64,000 nucleotides of DNA from Stappia stellulata. Lineage in GTDB: Bacteria; Pseudomonadota; Alphaproteobacteria; Rhizobiales; Stappiaceae. The position numbers were made by a program, and so were the translations under genes. The notes beneath the pieces were generated by a model. That model saw only the letters and a program-made list of their open reading frames with translations, searched no databases and was not told where the DNA came from. This document shows positions 27,684-36,717 of the stretch, one piece after another. The stretch covers positions 248,001 to 312,000 of the forward strand of contig NZ_JAIVMF010000003.1 of the NCBI RefSeq assembly GCF_020176715.1, in the 5' to 3' direction. Position 1 is the first letter of the stretch; the number at the start of each line of letters is the position of its first letter.

Positions 27684-28340
27684 ATGCCTGAGGTGATTTT
27701 CAACGGGCCGGCCGGCCGCATCGAAGGCCGGTTTCAGCCGGCGAAATCGCGCACGGCGCCGATCGCTCTGATTCTTCATCTCCACCCGCAGTTTGGCGGG
27801 ACGATGAACAACCAGATCGTCTATCAGCTCTATTACATGTTCGCGAAGCGCGGCTTTGCCGTGCTGCGGTTCAACTTCCGCGGCGTCGGGCGCAGTCAGG
27901 GCACCTTCGATCACGGCCAGGGCGAATTGTCGGATGCGGCGGCGGCACTCGATTGGGTGCAGAGCGTTCATCCCGACGCGCGCGCCTGCTGGATCGCCGG
28001 TTTCTCCTTCGGCGCCTGGATCGGCATGCAGCTCTTGATGCGCCGCCCCGAGGTGGAGGGATTCATTTCCGCCGCCCCGCCGGCGAACCTGCACGACTTC
28101 TCGTTCCTGGCCCCCTGCCCGTCCTCCGGCCTGATCATCCACGGCGATGCCGACAAGGTCGTGCCGCCGAAGGACGTCCAGAATTTGGTCGACAAGCTGA
28201 AGACGCAAAAGGGAATCGTGATCGACCAGAAGATCATTCCCGGCGCGAACCACTTCTTCGAAAACCACATGGACGAACTGATGGGCGAATGCGGGAACTA
28301 TCTCGACCGCCGTCTCGGCATCGGTACGGAAGTGGCCTGA
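27684..28340 (+). CDS. Alpha/beta hydrolase, conserved in alphaproteobacteria
   Basis: This 218-residue cytoplasmic protein has an alpha/beta-hydrolase fold of the dienelactone-hydrolase-like group. The oxyanion region is LHLHPQFGGTMNNQ, the nucleophile elbow is GFSFGAWIG, the acidic residue is in IHGDADKVVPP and the catalytic His in GANHFFENH. The motif FNFRGVGRSQG is typical of this group. The substrate is unknown. GAGGTGG precedes the ATG at 27684. A strong terminator follows after 23 bases, so it is probably a single-gene unit. Confidence 0.88.
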   Translation: MPEVIFNGPAGRIEGRFQPAKSRTAPIALILHLHPQFGGTMNNQIVYQLYYMFAKRGFAVLRFNFRGVGRSQGTFDHGQGELSDAAAALDWVQSVHPDARACWIAGFSFGAWIGMQLLMRRPEVEGFISAAPPANLHDFSFLAPCPSSGLIIHGDADKVVPPKDVQNLVDKLKTQKGIVIDQKIIPGANHFFENHMDELMGECGNYLDRRLGIGTEVA

Positions 28341-28363
28341 CCGGCCAATGACAGCGCTGAACA

Positions 28364-28398
28364 AAAACGCCGGCTGGGGTCTCCAGCCGGCGTTTTTT
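28364..28398. terminator. Bidirectional rho-independent terminator
   Basis: ACGCCGGCTGG and CCAGCCGGCGT pair in an 11-bp stem with a 5-base loop, flanked by A5 on the left and T6 on the right. It serves the hydrolase gene on the plus strand and the NDUFA12 gene on the minus strand. Confidence 0.92.
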
Positions 28399-28456
28399 AT
28401 GACGAACCTGATCGGATAGCCGCGGTCATCGACAGGCCGTCGCGCCAGCGGGTGGC

Positions 28457-28843
28457 TCAGTTGTCCGGCGACCAGGCCTGATAGTCGCCCGACACCTGCG
28501 GACGATGCTCCGGCGTCAGGATCGAGCCCTTCGGACGATAAGCGGCCGGTGTGCCGGTGCCATTGGCACGATGCGGCTTTTGCCACGCGCGCGGGGTGTA
28601 CTCGACCTCGCTCGGCGGCGTGTCGACGCGGTGATGCATCCAGCCGTGCCAACCCGGAGGGATCTGCGACGCTTCGGCAAGATCCTTGTAGATCACCCAG
28701 CGCTTCTTTCCGCCGCGCTCGCGGTAATAGCTGTTGCCGAATTCATCCGTGCCGACGAACTCGCCCTTGCGCCATGTGAAGAAACGGGTTCCCCACGTCG
28801 CACCGTTCCACCAGGTGAAAAACTGAAGCAGCAGGCTTTTCAT
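28457..28843 (-). CDS. NDUFA12-type accessory subunit of NADH:ubiquinone oxidoreductase
   Basis: This 128-residue protein is the bacterial homologue of the complex I accessory subunit B17.2/NDUFA12, found in alphaproteobacteria. Typical elements are FFTWWNGATWGTRFFTWRKG, VGTDEFGNSYYRER, RWVIY and IPPGWHGWMHHRVDTPP. It is separate from the main nuo operon, as usual. It probably associates with the peripheral arm of complex I on the cytoplasmic face. Confidence 0.95.
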   Translation of the reverse strand: MKSLLLQFFTWWNGATWGTRFFTWRKGEFVGTDEFGNSYYRERGGKKRWVIYKDLAEASQIPPGWHGWMHHRVDTPPSEVEYTPRAWQKPHRANGTGTPAAYRPKGSILTPEHRPQVSGDYQAWSPDN

Positions 28844-28995
28844 CGACTTCGGCCATTTTCTCGGGAATCAACAGGAACGCCGCGTCCTTGCGGCATCCCG
28901 CCCGGCGGATCGGCGCAAGCGCTGAACCGCCTGTCGAGGCGGCGCGACTATGCCTTGTCGTCCGGCCGATGTCCAGTTGCGCAATTGCGCGCGGA

Positions 28996-29781
28996 TCACG
29001 CCGCTCCCTTCGTCCGACGGACACGGGCGATCTTGGCGAACTCCGCCTTTTGGCGCCGGGCGCCATTCGTGTGTTCGTCTTCCTCCGGCACCTTGTGCGT
29101 CGGGGCAGTTTCGATGATCGCCTCTTTGGGCAGGCGCAGCTCGTCAAGGGGTGCTAGCGGACGTTTCGGCCCGACCGCCGCACGCGCCGGCGAGACGGTG
29201 ACGATGCTGCGTCCGCCACCGATCTGCTGCCACTTGCGTGCCTTCTCGTCGAGGCTTTCCGCCACGCCGTCGACCACATAGCGTCCGTTCTCGCCCAGCA
29301 CCAGCGGCCGGCTGTCGCGCAGTGTCCAGGTCAGCCGGTCGTAAAGCGCCGACGGCGACAACGGCTTGATGACCACATTCTGCGCCCCGTCGCGCAGGAT
29401 CCGGTCGATCAGCGTCCGCGTGCCATGCGCCGTGACGAAGATGACCGGCAGGAAACACAGCGGCGCCATCTTGCGCTGCCTCAGACTGCGCAACAATCCG
29501 GTCCCGCTTGTCGGTCGCATCCGCCAGTCGGTGATCACCATGTTGGGCGGATCGAGCCGCATGACCTCGAGCGCCTCGGCCGCCGTGTCGAACGTCCGCA
29601 CGCGCCGCACGCGAAACCCGAGCAGGGTGGAGCGCAGGATCGTCTGCATCGGTTTGGAATCGTCCACCACCACGACGTCGAGGTCGGTGATATCAAGACC
29701 ATAGGCGTAGTGCCGCGTCATTCGGGCCACGGGCGCATCCTGCATCTGAACCAGATCGGATACAGTGAACCACGAGCGCAT
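28996..29781 (-). CDS. Response regulator receiver-domain protein
   Basis: This 261-residue protein has one receiver domain (about residues 33-155): acidic pocket VVVDDSKPM, phosphoacceptor Asp in MVITDWRM, VTAHGT, and Lys in VIKPLSP. The C-terminal 100 residues are basic, low in complexity and have no recognised output domain, so it may act as a stand-alone or adaptor regulator. GGGAG precedes the ATG at 29781; an in-frame GTG at 29799 is possible. No cognate histidine kinase is nearby. Confidence 0.88.
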   Translation of the reverse strand: MRSWFTVSDLVQMQDAPVARMTRHYAYGLDITDLDVVVVDDSKPMQTILRSTLLGFRVRRVRTFDTAAEALEVMRLDPPNMVITDWRMRPTSGTGLLRSLRQRKMAPLCFLPVIFVTAHGTRTLIDRILRDGAQNVVIKPLSPSALYDRLTWTLRDSRPLVLGENGRYVVDGVAESLDEKARKWQQIGGGRSIVTVSPARAAVGPKRPLAPLDELRLPKEAIIETAPTHKVPEEDEHTNGARRQKAEFAKIARVRRTKGAA

Positions 29782-29926
29782 TGTTCTCCCGTTGACCACG
29801 CGATGCGCATTTTCAGACAGTTTCGCTAAAATTCGAACGGCCCAGATGGTAGGATGCCATCAGGCGGAAGCGATTCTCCGGCTCGACTGTCGCGTTCCGC
29901 GATGGCCATGGCCATTCCGCCGGATC

Positions 29927-29976
29927 GATGCCGCGGGGCCGGTTTGATGCCACGGGGCCGGTTTGATGCCACGGGG
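29927..29976. repeat. 19-bp tandem repeat, about 2.6 copies
   Basis: The unit GATGCCACGGGGCCGGTTT (first copy with G for A at position 7) is repeated head to tail at 29927, 29946 and a partial third copy at 29965. The unit length is not a multiple of three and lies outside genes. It may vary in copy number between strains. Confidence 0.85.
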
Positions 29977-30255
29977 AAGCCCGGCCCTGACCGGGTCGCC
30001 CTTAGCAAGCGCTGCCGGCCTCCGTCCTCGATATCCACACCCATACACTACATTTTGGGCCTCAAGGCAGCAGATCCACAATAGATGGATTTCACCGCTT
30101 GACGCTTACAAACGATTCACCCTACCTTTTGACCGTCAGACGGATCGCAAGAAGGTTGGAGCAAACGGCTCCGCGTCCATTCCACAGACAGTCGACGAAA
30201 TGTCATCCGGCTTGAGCGCGGCGGCTCACGGCGGGCGGATTTTTTCGACCTGGAA

Positions 30256-30271
30256 ACGCGATATGTCGTGA
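30256..30271. promoter_or_regulatory. NrdR-like box 1 (overlaps -35)
   Basis: ACGCGATATGTCGTGA matches about 11 of 16 positions of the NrdR-box consensus I recall (ACACWATATATWGTGT). It overlaps the -35 hexamer of the nrdJ promoter. NrdR is the nucleotide-sensing repressor of ribonucleotide reductase genes. Confidence 0.5.
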
Positions 30272-30296
30272 CAGGCGTGCGCCGGCATACTATATT
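30268..30296 (+). promoter_or_regulatory. Predicted nrdJ promoter
   Basis: GTGACA (30268-30273) and TATATT (30291-30296) are separated by exactly 17 bases, each matching consensus at 5 of 6 positions. Transcription would start near 30303, about 190 bases before the nrdJ ATG. Both hexamers lie within NrdR-like boxes. Confidence 0.65.
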
Positions 30297-30302
30297 TGGT
30301 GC
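30287..30302. promoter_or_regulatory. NrdR-like box 2 (overlaps -10)
   Basis: ATACTATATTTGGTGC matches about 12 of 16 positions of the NrdR-box consensus. It begins 31 bases after box 1, three helical turns, which is the usual spacing of paired NrdR boxes. It covers the -10 of the nrdJ promoter. Confidence 0.6.
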
Positions 30303-30491
30303 ACACCCAACAGATACGGATCGCGTGGCACACGCGCGGCAACACATGACAGGGCGGCGCCTGCTTCAGCTTTCGCGTTTTTCCAGAGCGCGGAAGTGCG
30401 GCGACGTGTTCGCCACTGACCAGACAGCGGCATGACCGCGATCACGCAACGATCGGCCCGGCGGGCCGGATGCACGTAAGGGGGCTTTAGG

Positions 30492-33400
30492 ATGAAAATC
30501 GAGCGGCGCTATACCAAGGACGGACAGTCGCCCTATGCGGAGGTTCCGTTCCGGGTCGCCACCAGCGAGATCCGCAATCCGGATGGCTCGATCGTGTTCC
30601 GCCTCGAGAACATCGACGTCCCCTCGCAGTTCTCGCAGGTCGCCTCCGACATCCTGGCGCAGAAGTACTTCCGCAAGGCCGGCGTTCCGGCGCGCCTGAA
30701 GCCGGTCGAGGAGAACACCGTTCCCTCCTGGCTGTGGCGCAAGGAAGCCGATCTCGACGCACTTGCCGAACTGCCCGAAAACGAGCGCTACGGCTCGGAG
30801 ATCGACGCGCGTCAGGTGTTCGACCGCCTCGCCGGCACCTGGACCTACTGGGGCTGGAAGGGCGGCTATTTCGACGATGAGGCCGATGCCCGCGCCTTCT
30901 TCGACGAGTTGCGCTTCATGCTCGCCACCCAGAAGGTCGCGCCGAACAGCCCGCAGTGGTTCAACACCGGCCTGCACTGGGCCTATGGCATCGACGGTCC
31001 GAGCCAGGGTCACTTCTATGTGGATTTCGAGACCGGCGAGCTGACCCGCTCGGCGACCGCCTACGAGCATCCGCAGCCGCACGCCTGTTTCATCCAGTCC
31101 GTGCAGGACGATCTGGTCAATGAAAACGGCATCATGGACCTGTGGGTTCGCGAGGCCCGCCTGTTCAAATACGGCTCCGGCACCGGCTCCAACTTCTCCC
31201 GCGTGCGCGGCGAAGGCGAGAAGCTGTCGGGCGGCGGCAAGTCCTCCGGCCTGATGAGCTTCCTCAAGATCGGCGACCGGGCGGCCGGCGCGATCAAGTC
31301 GGGCGGCACCACGCGCCGCGCGGCCAAGATGGTCGTGGTCGACATCGATCATCCCGATATCGAGGATTACATCAGCTGGAAGGTGAAGGAAGAGCAGAAG
31401 GTCGCGGCCCTCGTGACCGGCTCCAAGATCTGCCAGAAGCATCTCTCCGCGATCATGCGCGCTTGCGTCAATTGCGAGGGGCATGACGGCGACTGCTTCG
31501 ACCCGGCGAAAAACCCGGCCCTGAAGCGCGAGATCCGCGCGGCCAAGAAGATGATGGTGCCGGAGAACTACATCCAGCGCGTCATCCAGTTCGCCCGCCA
31601 GGGCTTCACCAAGATCGAGTTCCCGATCTACAACACCGATTGGGACTCCGAGGCCTATCTGACGGTGTCGGGGCAGAACTCCAACAACTCCGTGCGCGTC
31701 ACCGACGGCTTCCTGACCGCCGTCCTGGAGGATGACGACTGGAACCTGACGGCCCGCAAGGACGGCTCCGTCGCCAAGACCGTGAAAGCGCGCGAGCTGT
31801 GGGAGCAGATCGGCTATGCCGCCTGGGCCTCCGCCGATCCCGGCATCCAGTATCACACCACGATCAACGACTGGCACACCTGCCCGGCCTCCGGCGAGAT
31901 CCGCGCGTCGAACCCCTGCTCGGAGTACATGTTCCTCGACGACACCGCCTGCAACCTCGCGTCGCTGAACCTGCTTCAGTTCCGCCAGGAAGACGGCCTG
32001 GTCGACGTGGAGAACTACGAGCACGCCGTGCGCCTGTGGACCATGGTGCTCGAAATCTCCGTGCTGATGGCGCAGTTCCCGTCGAAGGAGATTGCCGAGC
32101 TGTCCTACAAGTTCCGCACGCTTGGCCTGGGCTACGCCAACATCGGCGGCCTGCTGATGACCTCCGGCATTCCCTACGACAGCGACGAGGGCCGCGCGAT
32201 CTGCGGCGCGCTGACCGCGATCATGACCGGCGTGGCCTATGCCACCTCGGCGGAGATGGCCGGCGAACTCGGCCCCTTCCCGGGCTATAAGGAAAACGCC
32301 AGCCACATGCTGCGCGTCATGCGCAACCATCGCCGCGCCGCCTATGGCGAGGCCAAGGGCTACGAGGGCCTCAACACCAATCCGGTGCCGCTCGACCATG
32401 CCTCCTGCACCGACCCGCGTCTGGTGGAACGGGCGAAGATCGCCTGGGACAAGGCGCTCGACCTCGGCCAGAAGCACGGCTACCGCAACGCCCAGTCGAC
32501 GGTGATCGCCCCGACCGGCACGATCGGCCTGGTGATGGACTGCGACACCACCGGCATCGAACCGGATTTCGCGCTGGTGAAGTTCAAGAAGCTGGCCGGC
32601 GGCGGCTACTTCAAGATCATCAACCGCGCCGTTCCCGCGGCCCTGCGCGGCCTCGGCTACAGCGAGAGCGAGATCGCCGAAATCGAGGCCTATGCGGTCG
32701 GCCACGGCTCGCTCGACCAGGCGCCCGCGATCAATCCCGGCAGCCTGACGGCCAAGGGCTTCGACGCCAAGGCGCTTGAGAAGGTCGCCGGCGCGCTCGG
32801 CTCCGCCTTCGACATCAAGTTCGTGTTCAACCGCTGGACGCTGGGCGACGACTTCGTGACCGGAACGCTCGGCGTCCCGGCCGAGAAGCTCGACGATCCG
32901 GACTTCGACCTGCTGACGCATCTCGGCTACTCCAAGGCCGACATCGAGGCCGCCAACACCCATGTCTGCGGTGCGATGACGCTGGAGGGCGCTCCCTTCC
33001 TCAAGAAGGAGCATTACGCGGTCTTCGATTGCGCCAACCCCTGCGGCCGTCTCGGCAAGCGCTTCCTGTCGGTGGAAAGCCACATCCGCATGATGGCGGC
33101 GGCCCAGCCGTTCATCTCGGGTGCGATCTCCAAGACGATCAACATGCCCAACGACGCGACCGTCGAGGATTGCGCCGAGGCCTACATGCTGTCCTGGCGC
33201 CTGGCGCTCAAGGCCAATGCGCTCTACCGCGACGGCTCCAAGCTGTCGCAGCCGCTGAACTCCCAGCTTCTCGCCGATGACGAGGACGACGAGGAGGATG
33301 CGGTCGAGGCGCTGGTCGCCCAACCGCAGCACGCACGGATCGAGAAGGTCGCGGAAAAGATCGTCGAGCGCATCGTGGAGCGGGTGGTCGAACGCCCGGT

Positions 33401-34220
33401 GCGCGAGCGCGAGAAGATGCCGGACCGCCGCAAGGGCTACACCCAGAAGGCGCGCGTCGGCGGCCACAAGGTGTATCTCACCACCGGCGAATACGGCGAC
33501 GGCCGCCTTGGCGAGATCTTCATCGACATGCACAAGGAAGGTGCCGCCTTCCGCTCGCTGATGAACAATTTCGCCATCGCGATCTCGCTCGGCCTCCAGT
33601 ACGGCGTGCCGCTCGAGGAATATGTCGACGCCTTTACCTTCACCCGCTTCGAGCCGGCGGGCATGGTGCAGGGCAACGAGGCGATCAAGAACGCGACCTC
33701 GATCCTCGACTATATCTTCCGCGAGCTGGCCGTTTCCTACCTCGCCCGCAACGATCTGGCGCATGTGCCGCCGGAGGCGATCGGCAACACGGCGATGTCG
33801 TCGGGCCCGAACGAGGGGCGTGCCACGGATCAGGGCCACAGCGGCGTCGTGTCCCGCGGCCTGGTGCGCGGCCAGACGGAGCGCTTCCGCGTGGTCGGAA
33901 CCACCGGCGAGCCGGCCGGCGCGCTCGGCAGCAGTGAGACCGCCAAGAGCGGGACGTCCGTGACCTCGACGTCGATCCATGCCCGCACGGCGGCCGTGGC
34001 CACGGCGTTCAAGCGCGAGGTGGAGATCGAGACGGAGACGGCAACCGACCTCGGCACAGCCTCCCCCGCCCCGGTCGCCAGCCAGGCGCAGCAGATCGCC
34101 CAGGCCAGGATGAAGGGCTATGAAGGCGAGAACTGCGCCGAATGCGGCAACTTCACCATGGTGCGCAACGGCACCTGCCTGAAGTGCGACACCTGCGGCT
34201 CGACGAGCGGCTGCAGCTGA
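30492..34220 (+). CDS. nrdJ: Adenosylcobalamin-dependent (class II) ribonucleotide reductase
   Basis: NrdJ reduces ribonucleotides to deoxyribonucleotides with coenzyme B12 and needs no oxygen for radical formation. The 1242-residue length is typical of the rhizobial form. The thiyl-radical Cys is C476 in the NPCSE motif, followed by [12 protein letters not shown]. Further family segments are [15 protein letters not shown] and [20 protein letters not shown]. An acidic and Val/Glu/Arg repeat linker lies at about 935-980. The C-terminus has the redox tail CAECGN and [16 protein letters not shown] precedes the ATG. The promoter carries paired NrdR-like boxes. No class I genes are in the window. 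Confidence 0.96.
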   Translation: MKIERRYTKDGQSPYAEVPFRVATSEIRNPDGSIVFRLENIDVPSQFSQVASDILAQKYFRKAGVPARLKPVEENTVPSWLWRKEADLDALAELPENERYGSEIDARQVFDRLAGTWTYWGWKGGYFDDEADARAFFDELRFMLATQKVAPNSPQWFNTGLHWAYGIDGPSQGHFYVDFETGELTRSATAYEHPQPHACFIQSVQDDLVNENGIMDLWVREARLFKYGSGTGSNFSRVRGEGEKLSGGGKSSGLMSFLKIGDRAAGAIKSGGTTRRAAKMVVVDIDHPDIEDYISWKVKEEQKVAALVTGSKICQKHLSAIMRACVNCEGHDGDCFDPAKNPALKREIRAAKKMMVPENYIQRVIQFARQGFTKIEFPIYNTDWDSEAYLTVSGQNSNNSVRVTDGFLTAVLEDDDWNLTARKDGSVAKTVKARELWEQIGYAAWASADPGIQYHTTINDWHTCPASGEIRASNPCSEYMFLDDTACNLASLNLLQFRQEDGLVDVENYEHAVRLWTMVLEISVLMAQFPSKEIAELSYKFRTLGLGYANIGGLLMTSGIPYDSDEGRAICGALTAIMTGVAYATSAEMAGELGPFPGYKENASHMLRVMRNHRRAAYGEAKGYEGLNTNPVPLDHASCTDPRLVERAKIAWDKALDLGQKHGYRNAQSTVIAPTGTIGLVMDCDTTGIEPDFALVKFKKLAGGGYFKIINRAVPAALRGLGYSESEIAEIEAYAVGHGSLDQAPAINPGSLTAKGFDAKALEKVAGALGSAFDIKFVFNRWTLGDDFVTGTLGVPAEKLDDPDFDLLTHLGYSKADIEAANTHVCGAMTLEGAPFLKKEHYAVFDCANPCGRLGKRFLSVESHIRMMAAAQPFISGAISKTINMPNDATVEDCAEAYMLSWRLALKANALYRDGSKLSQPLNSQLLADDEDDEEDAVEALVAQPQHARIEKVAEKIVERIVERVVERPVREREKMPDRRKGYTQKARVGGHKVYLTTGEYGDGRLGEIFIDMHKEGAAFRSLMNNFAIAISLGLQYGVPLEEYVDAFTFTRFEPAGMVQGNEAIKNATSILDYIFRELAVSYLARNDLAHVPPEAIGNTAMSSGPNEGRATDQGHSGVVSRGLVRGQTERFRVVGTTGEPAGALGSSETAKSGTSVTSTSIHARTAAVATAFKREVEIETETATDLGTASPAPVASQAQQIAQARMKGYEGENCAECGNFTMVRNGTCLKCDTCGSTSGCS

Positions 34221-34243
34221 GGGCTTCCCGTCCCGGCCAAGCC

Positions 34244-34291
34244 TGATGCGTCAGTCTATCTCGCCCTAAATCGGGATAGGCTGACGCATCA
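34244..34291. repeat. Inverted repeat 1, 20-bp arms
   Basis: Arms 34244-34263 and 34272-34291 (TGATGCGTCAGTCTATCTCG and its near complement) enclose an 8-base loop. The two mismatches are C-to-T changes that leave G-U pairs in plus-strand RNA, so the RNA hairpin is intact. It starts 23 bases after the nrdJ stop and might protect the mRNA 3' end. Confidence 0.75.
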
Positions 34292-34333
34292 AGCACCTAA
34301 AGACTGCCCACTCTGGATCAGAAAAAAGGTCAT

Positions 34334-34363
34334 CCTCACCCCCCAAGACACCCGGGGGTGAGG
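34334..34363. repeat. Inverted repeat 2, 10-bp arms
   Basis: CCTCACCCCC (34334-34343) and GGGGGTGAGG (34354-34363) form a perfect 10-bp stem with a 10-base loop. GTCAT immediately precedes it, recalling the GTCATCC lead of the palindrome at 12430. Confidence 0.75.
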
Positions 34364-34424
34364 TGGAAGTCGACCAAAGACGCGGTTTTGGATCGGCTCA
34401 AGGCGGTCCATCCATCCCTCACGC

Positions 34425-34462
34425 GGATCAAGTCTCGTCAATGCAATGACGAGACTTGATCC
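34425..34462. repeat. Inverted repeat 3, 16-bp perfect arms
   Basis: GGATCAAGTCTCGTCA and TGACGAGACTTGATCC pair perfectly with a 6-base loop (ATGCAA). The ACTTGATCCAG right edge resembles palindromic intergenic repeats common in alphaproteobacterial genomes. Confidence 0.8.
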
Positions 34463-34627
34463 AGATACCAAGGTCCAACGCTCTTGACCGCCCCTCGAAT
34501 GCCTGAGCTGGTTGGGTCGGATCAACCATAGAGCTCAAACATGCCTGGGATGCCAATGACGACGCGATCGCAGCCCAAGCCTCCCCATGCAACAAAGGGC
34601 CGCGTCGTCCTTGCTCCAATCACGGTG

Positions 34628-36031
34628 TCAGAGCGCGTTCTTGTAGATCACACCGTCTTTCATGATCAGATTGAAGTTCTGATGCGGATCAGAAACGAGG
34701 TCGAGGTCTTCAAGCGGATTGCCATCGACGAGCAGAAGGTCGGCATAGGCCCCCTCTTCAATGACTCCAAGCGGTCCCAAAGGATAGGGTGTCAACGGTC
34801 CAGACAGCTTTAGCAACTCGGCATTGTCGCAGGTTGCCATCTTCAAGGCCTCAAATGGCGTAAACCACTTTTCCAACTTCGCGAGTTGCGCGCCCTGACG
34901 TTTGGCGAGATCGGAGCTGAAAAGCGTATCGGTCCCGAAAGCAACCTTGACGCCCAATTCCTTCGCAGTCTTGTAAACGAAGTCGGTTCCGTCGGTTACG
35001 AACTTGTACTTTTCCTTCTGAAAGTCGTTCAGTGCCGGAGCATCGACGTCATCCAAAAACGGTTGCATGCTGAGCCAGACGTCTTCCTCCACGAACCTCT
35101 GGAGGGTTTCACGGGTGGCCATATGGCCATGTTCCACGCTTTTAACACCTGCATCGATCGAATGGTTTACCGCCTCATCGCTGATGGCATGGGTAAGAAC
35201 ATAAGTACCCCAGTTCGCCGCCTGTTCGACCGCCGCTTCCAGTTCCGCGTTGGTGTATTGCAATGTATGAATTGGGTCATAACTCGACGTGACACCGCCA
35301 CCAGCCATCAGCTTGATCTGCGTGGCCCCCTGCATCAGGTTCTCGCGCACGCGCTTGAGCACCTCAGGCACCCCGTCCGCGATATAGAACATGTCGGAAG
35401 TCTCGAAGGAATGGAGCTTGTCCGGCGTCGCCGGTACGTCGCGGGTCATGCGGAAATCCATGTGCCCCGAGGTCTGAGAAATGGCCGGACCTGACGGGAA
35501 CACCCGCGGCCCTATAATCATGCCCTCGTCGGTGGCGCGGGCAATATCGAACATTGGCCCGGCGGCGTCGCGCACTGTGGTGAACCCGCGATAGAGCGTG
35601 TCGCGCTGCGCGACAGAGGTCAGCAAGTTCCAGTAGCCTTCGTTCGTTGTCATCAGCTGGGAAATGGTGGCCGTGGCATAAACACCATGCCAGTGTGCAT
35701 CAATCAGTCCGGGGATCATCGTGTGGCCATCCGCCACGATCTCGTGACTGCCGGCCGGAGCCTCCAGATCAGGTTCGATTTTCGCAATAAGGTTGTTGGT
35801 GATCAGAACGTCGGCCGCGACCAGGTCCTCATCGCACCCGTTGAAGATCTGCGCCCCTCGAATGACGACATTGTCGTATTTGAGCGCGGGACCATAGCTG
35901 TGACCATGCACGATCTTGCCACCATCCGGGGCAAGGGCAATCGGTTCATGCGCGTCCGCGACAGTGGGCAAAACTGTGGGCGCCACAGCAATCACGGCAC
36001 CAAGAAGAGCGGTGGTTGTCCTGCGAAGCAT
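34628..36031 (-). CDS. Exported amidohydrolase, prolidase/imidazolonepropionase-like
   Basis: This 467-residue metal-dependent hydrolase has a signal peptide ending near ADA. The metal site is visible: LIDAHWHG, KLMAGGG (where a carboxylated Lys is usual), THAISDEAV, VKSVEHGH and AFGTDTLF. These match the group of Xaa-Pro dipeptidase-like and related amidohydrolases; the substrate, perhaps a peptide or amide, is not known. GGAG lies eight bases before the ATG. Base composition is visibly lower in GC than neighbouring core genes, and it is flanked by palindromes and a gene remnant, suggesting horizontal acquisition. No partner genes are adjacent. Confidence 0.88.
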   Translation of the reverse strand: MLRRTTTALLGAVIAVAPTVLPTVADAHEPIALAPDGGKIVHGHSYGPALKYDNVVIRGAQIFNGCDEDLVAADVLITNNLIAKIEPDLEAPAGSHEIVADGHTMIPGLIDAHWHGVYATATISQLMTTNEGYWNLLTSVAQRDTLYRGFTTVRDAAGPMFDIARATDEGMIIGPRVFPSGPAISQTSGHMDFRMTRDVPATPDKLHSFETSDMFYIADGVPEVLKRVRENLMQGATQIKLMAGGGVTSSYDPIHTLQYTNAELEAAVEQAANWGTYVLTHAISDEAVNHSIDAGVKSVEHGHMATRETLQRFVEEDVWLSMQPFLDDVDAPALNDFQKEKYKFVTDGTDFVYKTAKELGVKVAFGTDTLFSSDLAKRQGAQLAKLEKWFTPFEALKMATCDNAELLKLSGPLTPYPLGPLGVIEEGAYADLLLVDGNPLEDLDLVSDPHQNFNLIMKDGVIYKNAL

Positions 36032-36717
36032 CGGTCAATTCTCCAGTTCGTTGTTTGGTTCAATTCATCTAAAAAAATGCGGACGCAATCTCTTGCGGGT
36101 CAGCGACCAGACTACAGCTTTCGGGTGGATCTCCCTTGACGACGATCAATGCCGCGCAGGCCTCCTCCTTGATTGCACAAAGACCTCATTTCGGATCTGC
36201 CGACGGTCAACTTGTCTCACTCTGGACAGTACTCGTGAAAAGGCTTTTTACAAAACTGGATGCATCAAGGAATGCAGATAAGCAGGTTCGTCCCTTTATC
36301 GCCGGAATTGGTCGAGAATTTAAAGCACGCCAGCCTGGGTGCCCATTTTACGCTGGACCATCGGTCGCTCCATCGCCTCCGCCAGGTGTTGGCAGTCATT
36401 GGCCTGCAAGATCCGAAGAGAACCGCCTGTCACGCGGGACGAACGCCGGGGACACTGCGAGGCGGTGTACGATCAGATCGCTGGAGCGCCGCGAACGCTG
36501 CGGATCAAGTTCAATTCTTCCACCGAAACGCCCTCGACCTTCAGCGTCGAAATCCAGGGCGGGAACGGTCAAAGTTTCCAACGACCGGGACCCGGATCGA
36601 CGACCGTTCGATTGACGGAAAACATGGCAACGGAAATCAGAATGCGAGCGCGCAGCCACGGTATCTTTGCCCAGAGAATACTGGTCTCGGTGATCTGAAG
36701 CGATAAGGAGAGGCAAA
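36032..36717. other. Low-GC region with degenerate coding sequence
   Basis: This 686-base stretch separates the amidohydrolase from a rightward exported-protein gene. Its first 300 bases are noticeably AT-richer than the genome average, contain short overlapping frames in several phases and no gene I can support. The last 360 bases include a plausible coding remnant described separately. It probably also contains the promoter for the 36718 gene. Confidence 0.5.
36339..36698 (+). pseudogene. Possible 5'-truncated gene, exported-protein partner
   Basis: This frame of 119 residues ends at TGA 19 bases before the next gene. Its last 75 residues read like a real beta-rich domain (ending TEIRMRARSHGIFAQRI), while the first 40 residues look like random translation (many Arg, Cys and Trp). 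No good start codon or ribosome-binding site is visible. I read it as the 3' part of a gene that lost its 5' end by deletion or frameshift. It could instead be non-coding. The family is not recognised. Confidence 0.35.

Larger units (their letters stand above)
29782..30491. other. Long regulatory region upstream of nrdJ
   Basis: This 710-base stretch has no supportable gene. It holds a 19-bp tandem repeat (29927-29976), a weak upstream promoter-like TTGACG near 30099, and a well-formed promoter with two NrdR-like boxes (30256-30302). The predicted nrdJ leader is about 190 bases. I looked for a cobalamin riboswitch and did not find one. Confidence 0.6.
34221..34627. other. Palindrome-rich intergenic region between nrdJ and amidohydrolase
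   Basis: This 407-base stretch contains three separate long inverted repeats listed individually and no supportable gene. The genes on either side converge here. None of the hairpins is followed by a T-run, so they look like dispersed repeat elements rather than terminators. Base composition is clearly less GC-rich than in nrdJ. Confidence 0.6.

Noticed and set aside
29800-30490. Cobalamin riboswitch upstream of the B12-dependent nrdJ
   Set aside because: A single GCCACTG near 30410 recalls part of the element, but no CCGCAACTG core, no B12 box and no convincing fold were seen. NrdR-type control is better supported.
30366-33980. Very long minus-strand open frame (about 1200 codons) opposite nrdJ
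   Set aside because: It is an antisense shadow of the clear NrdJ frame; no start signals or domains are visible.
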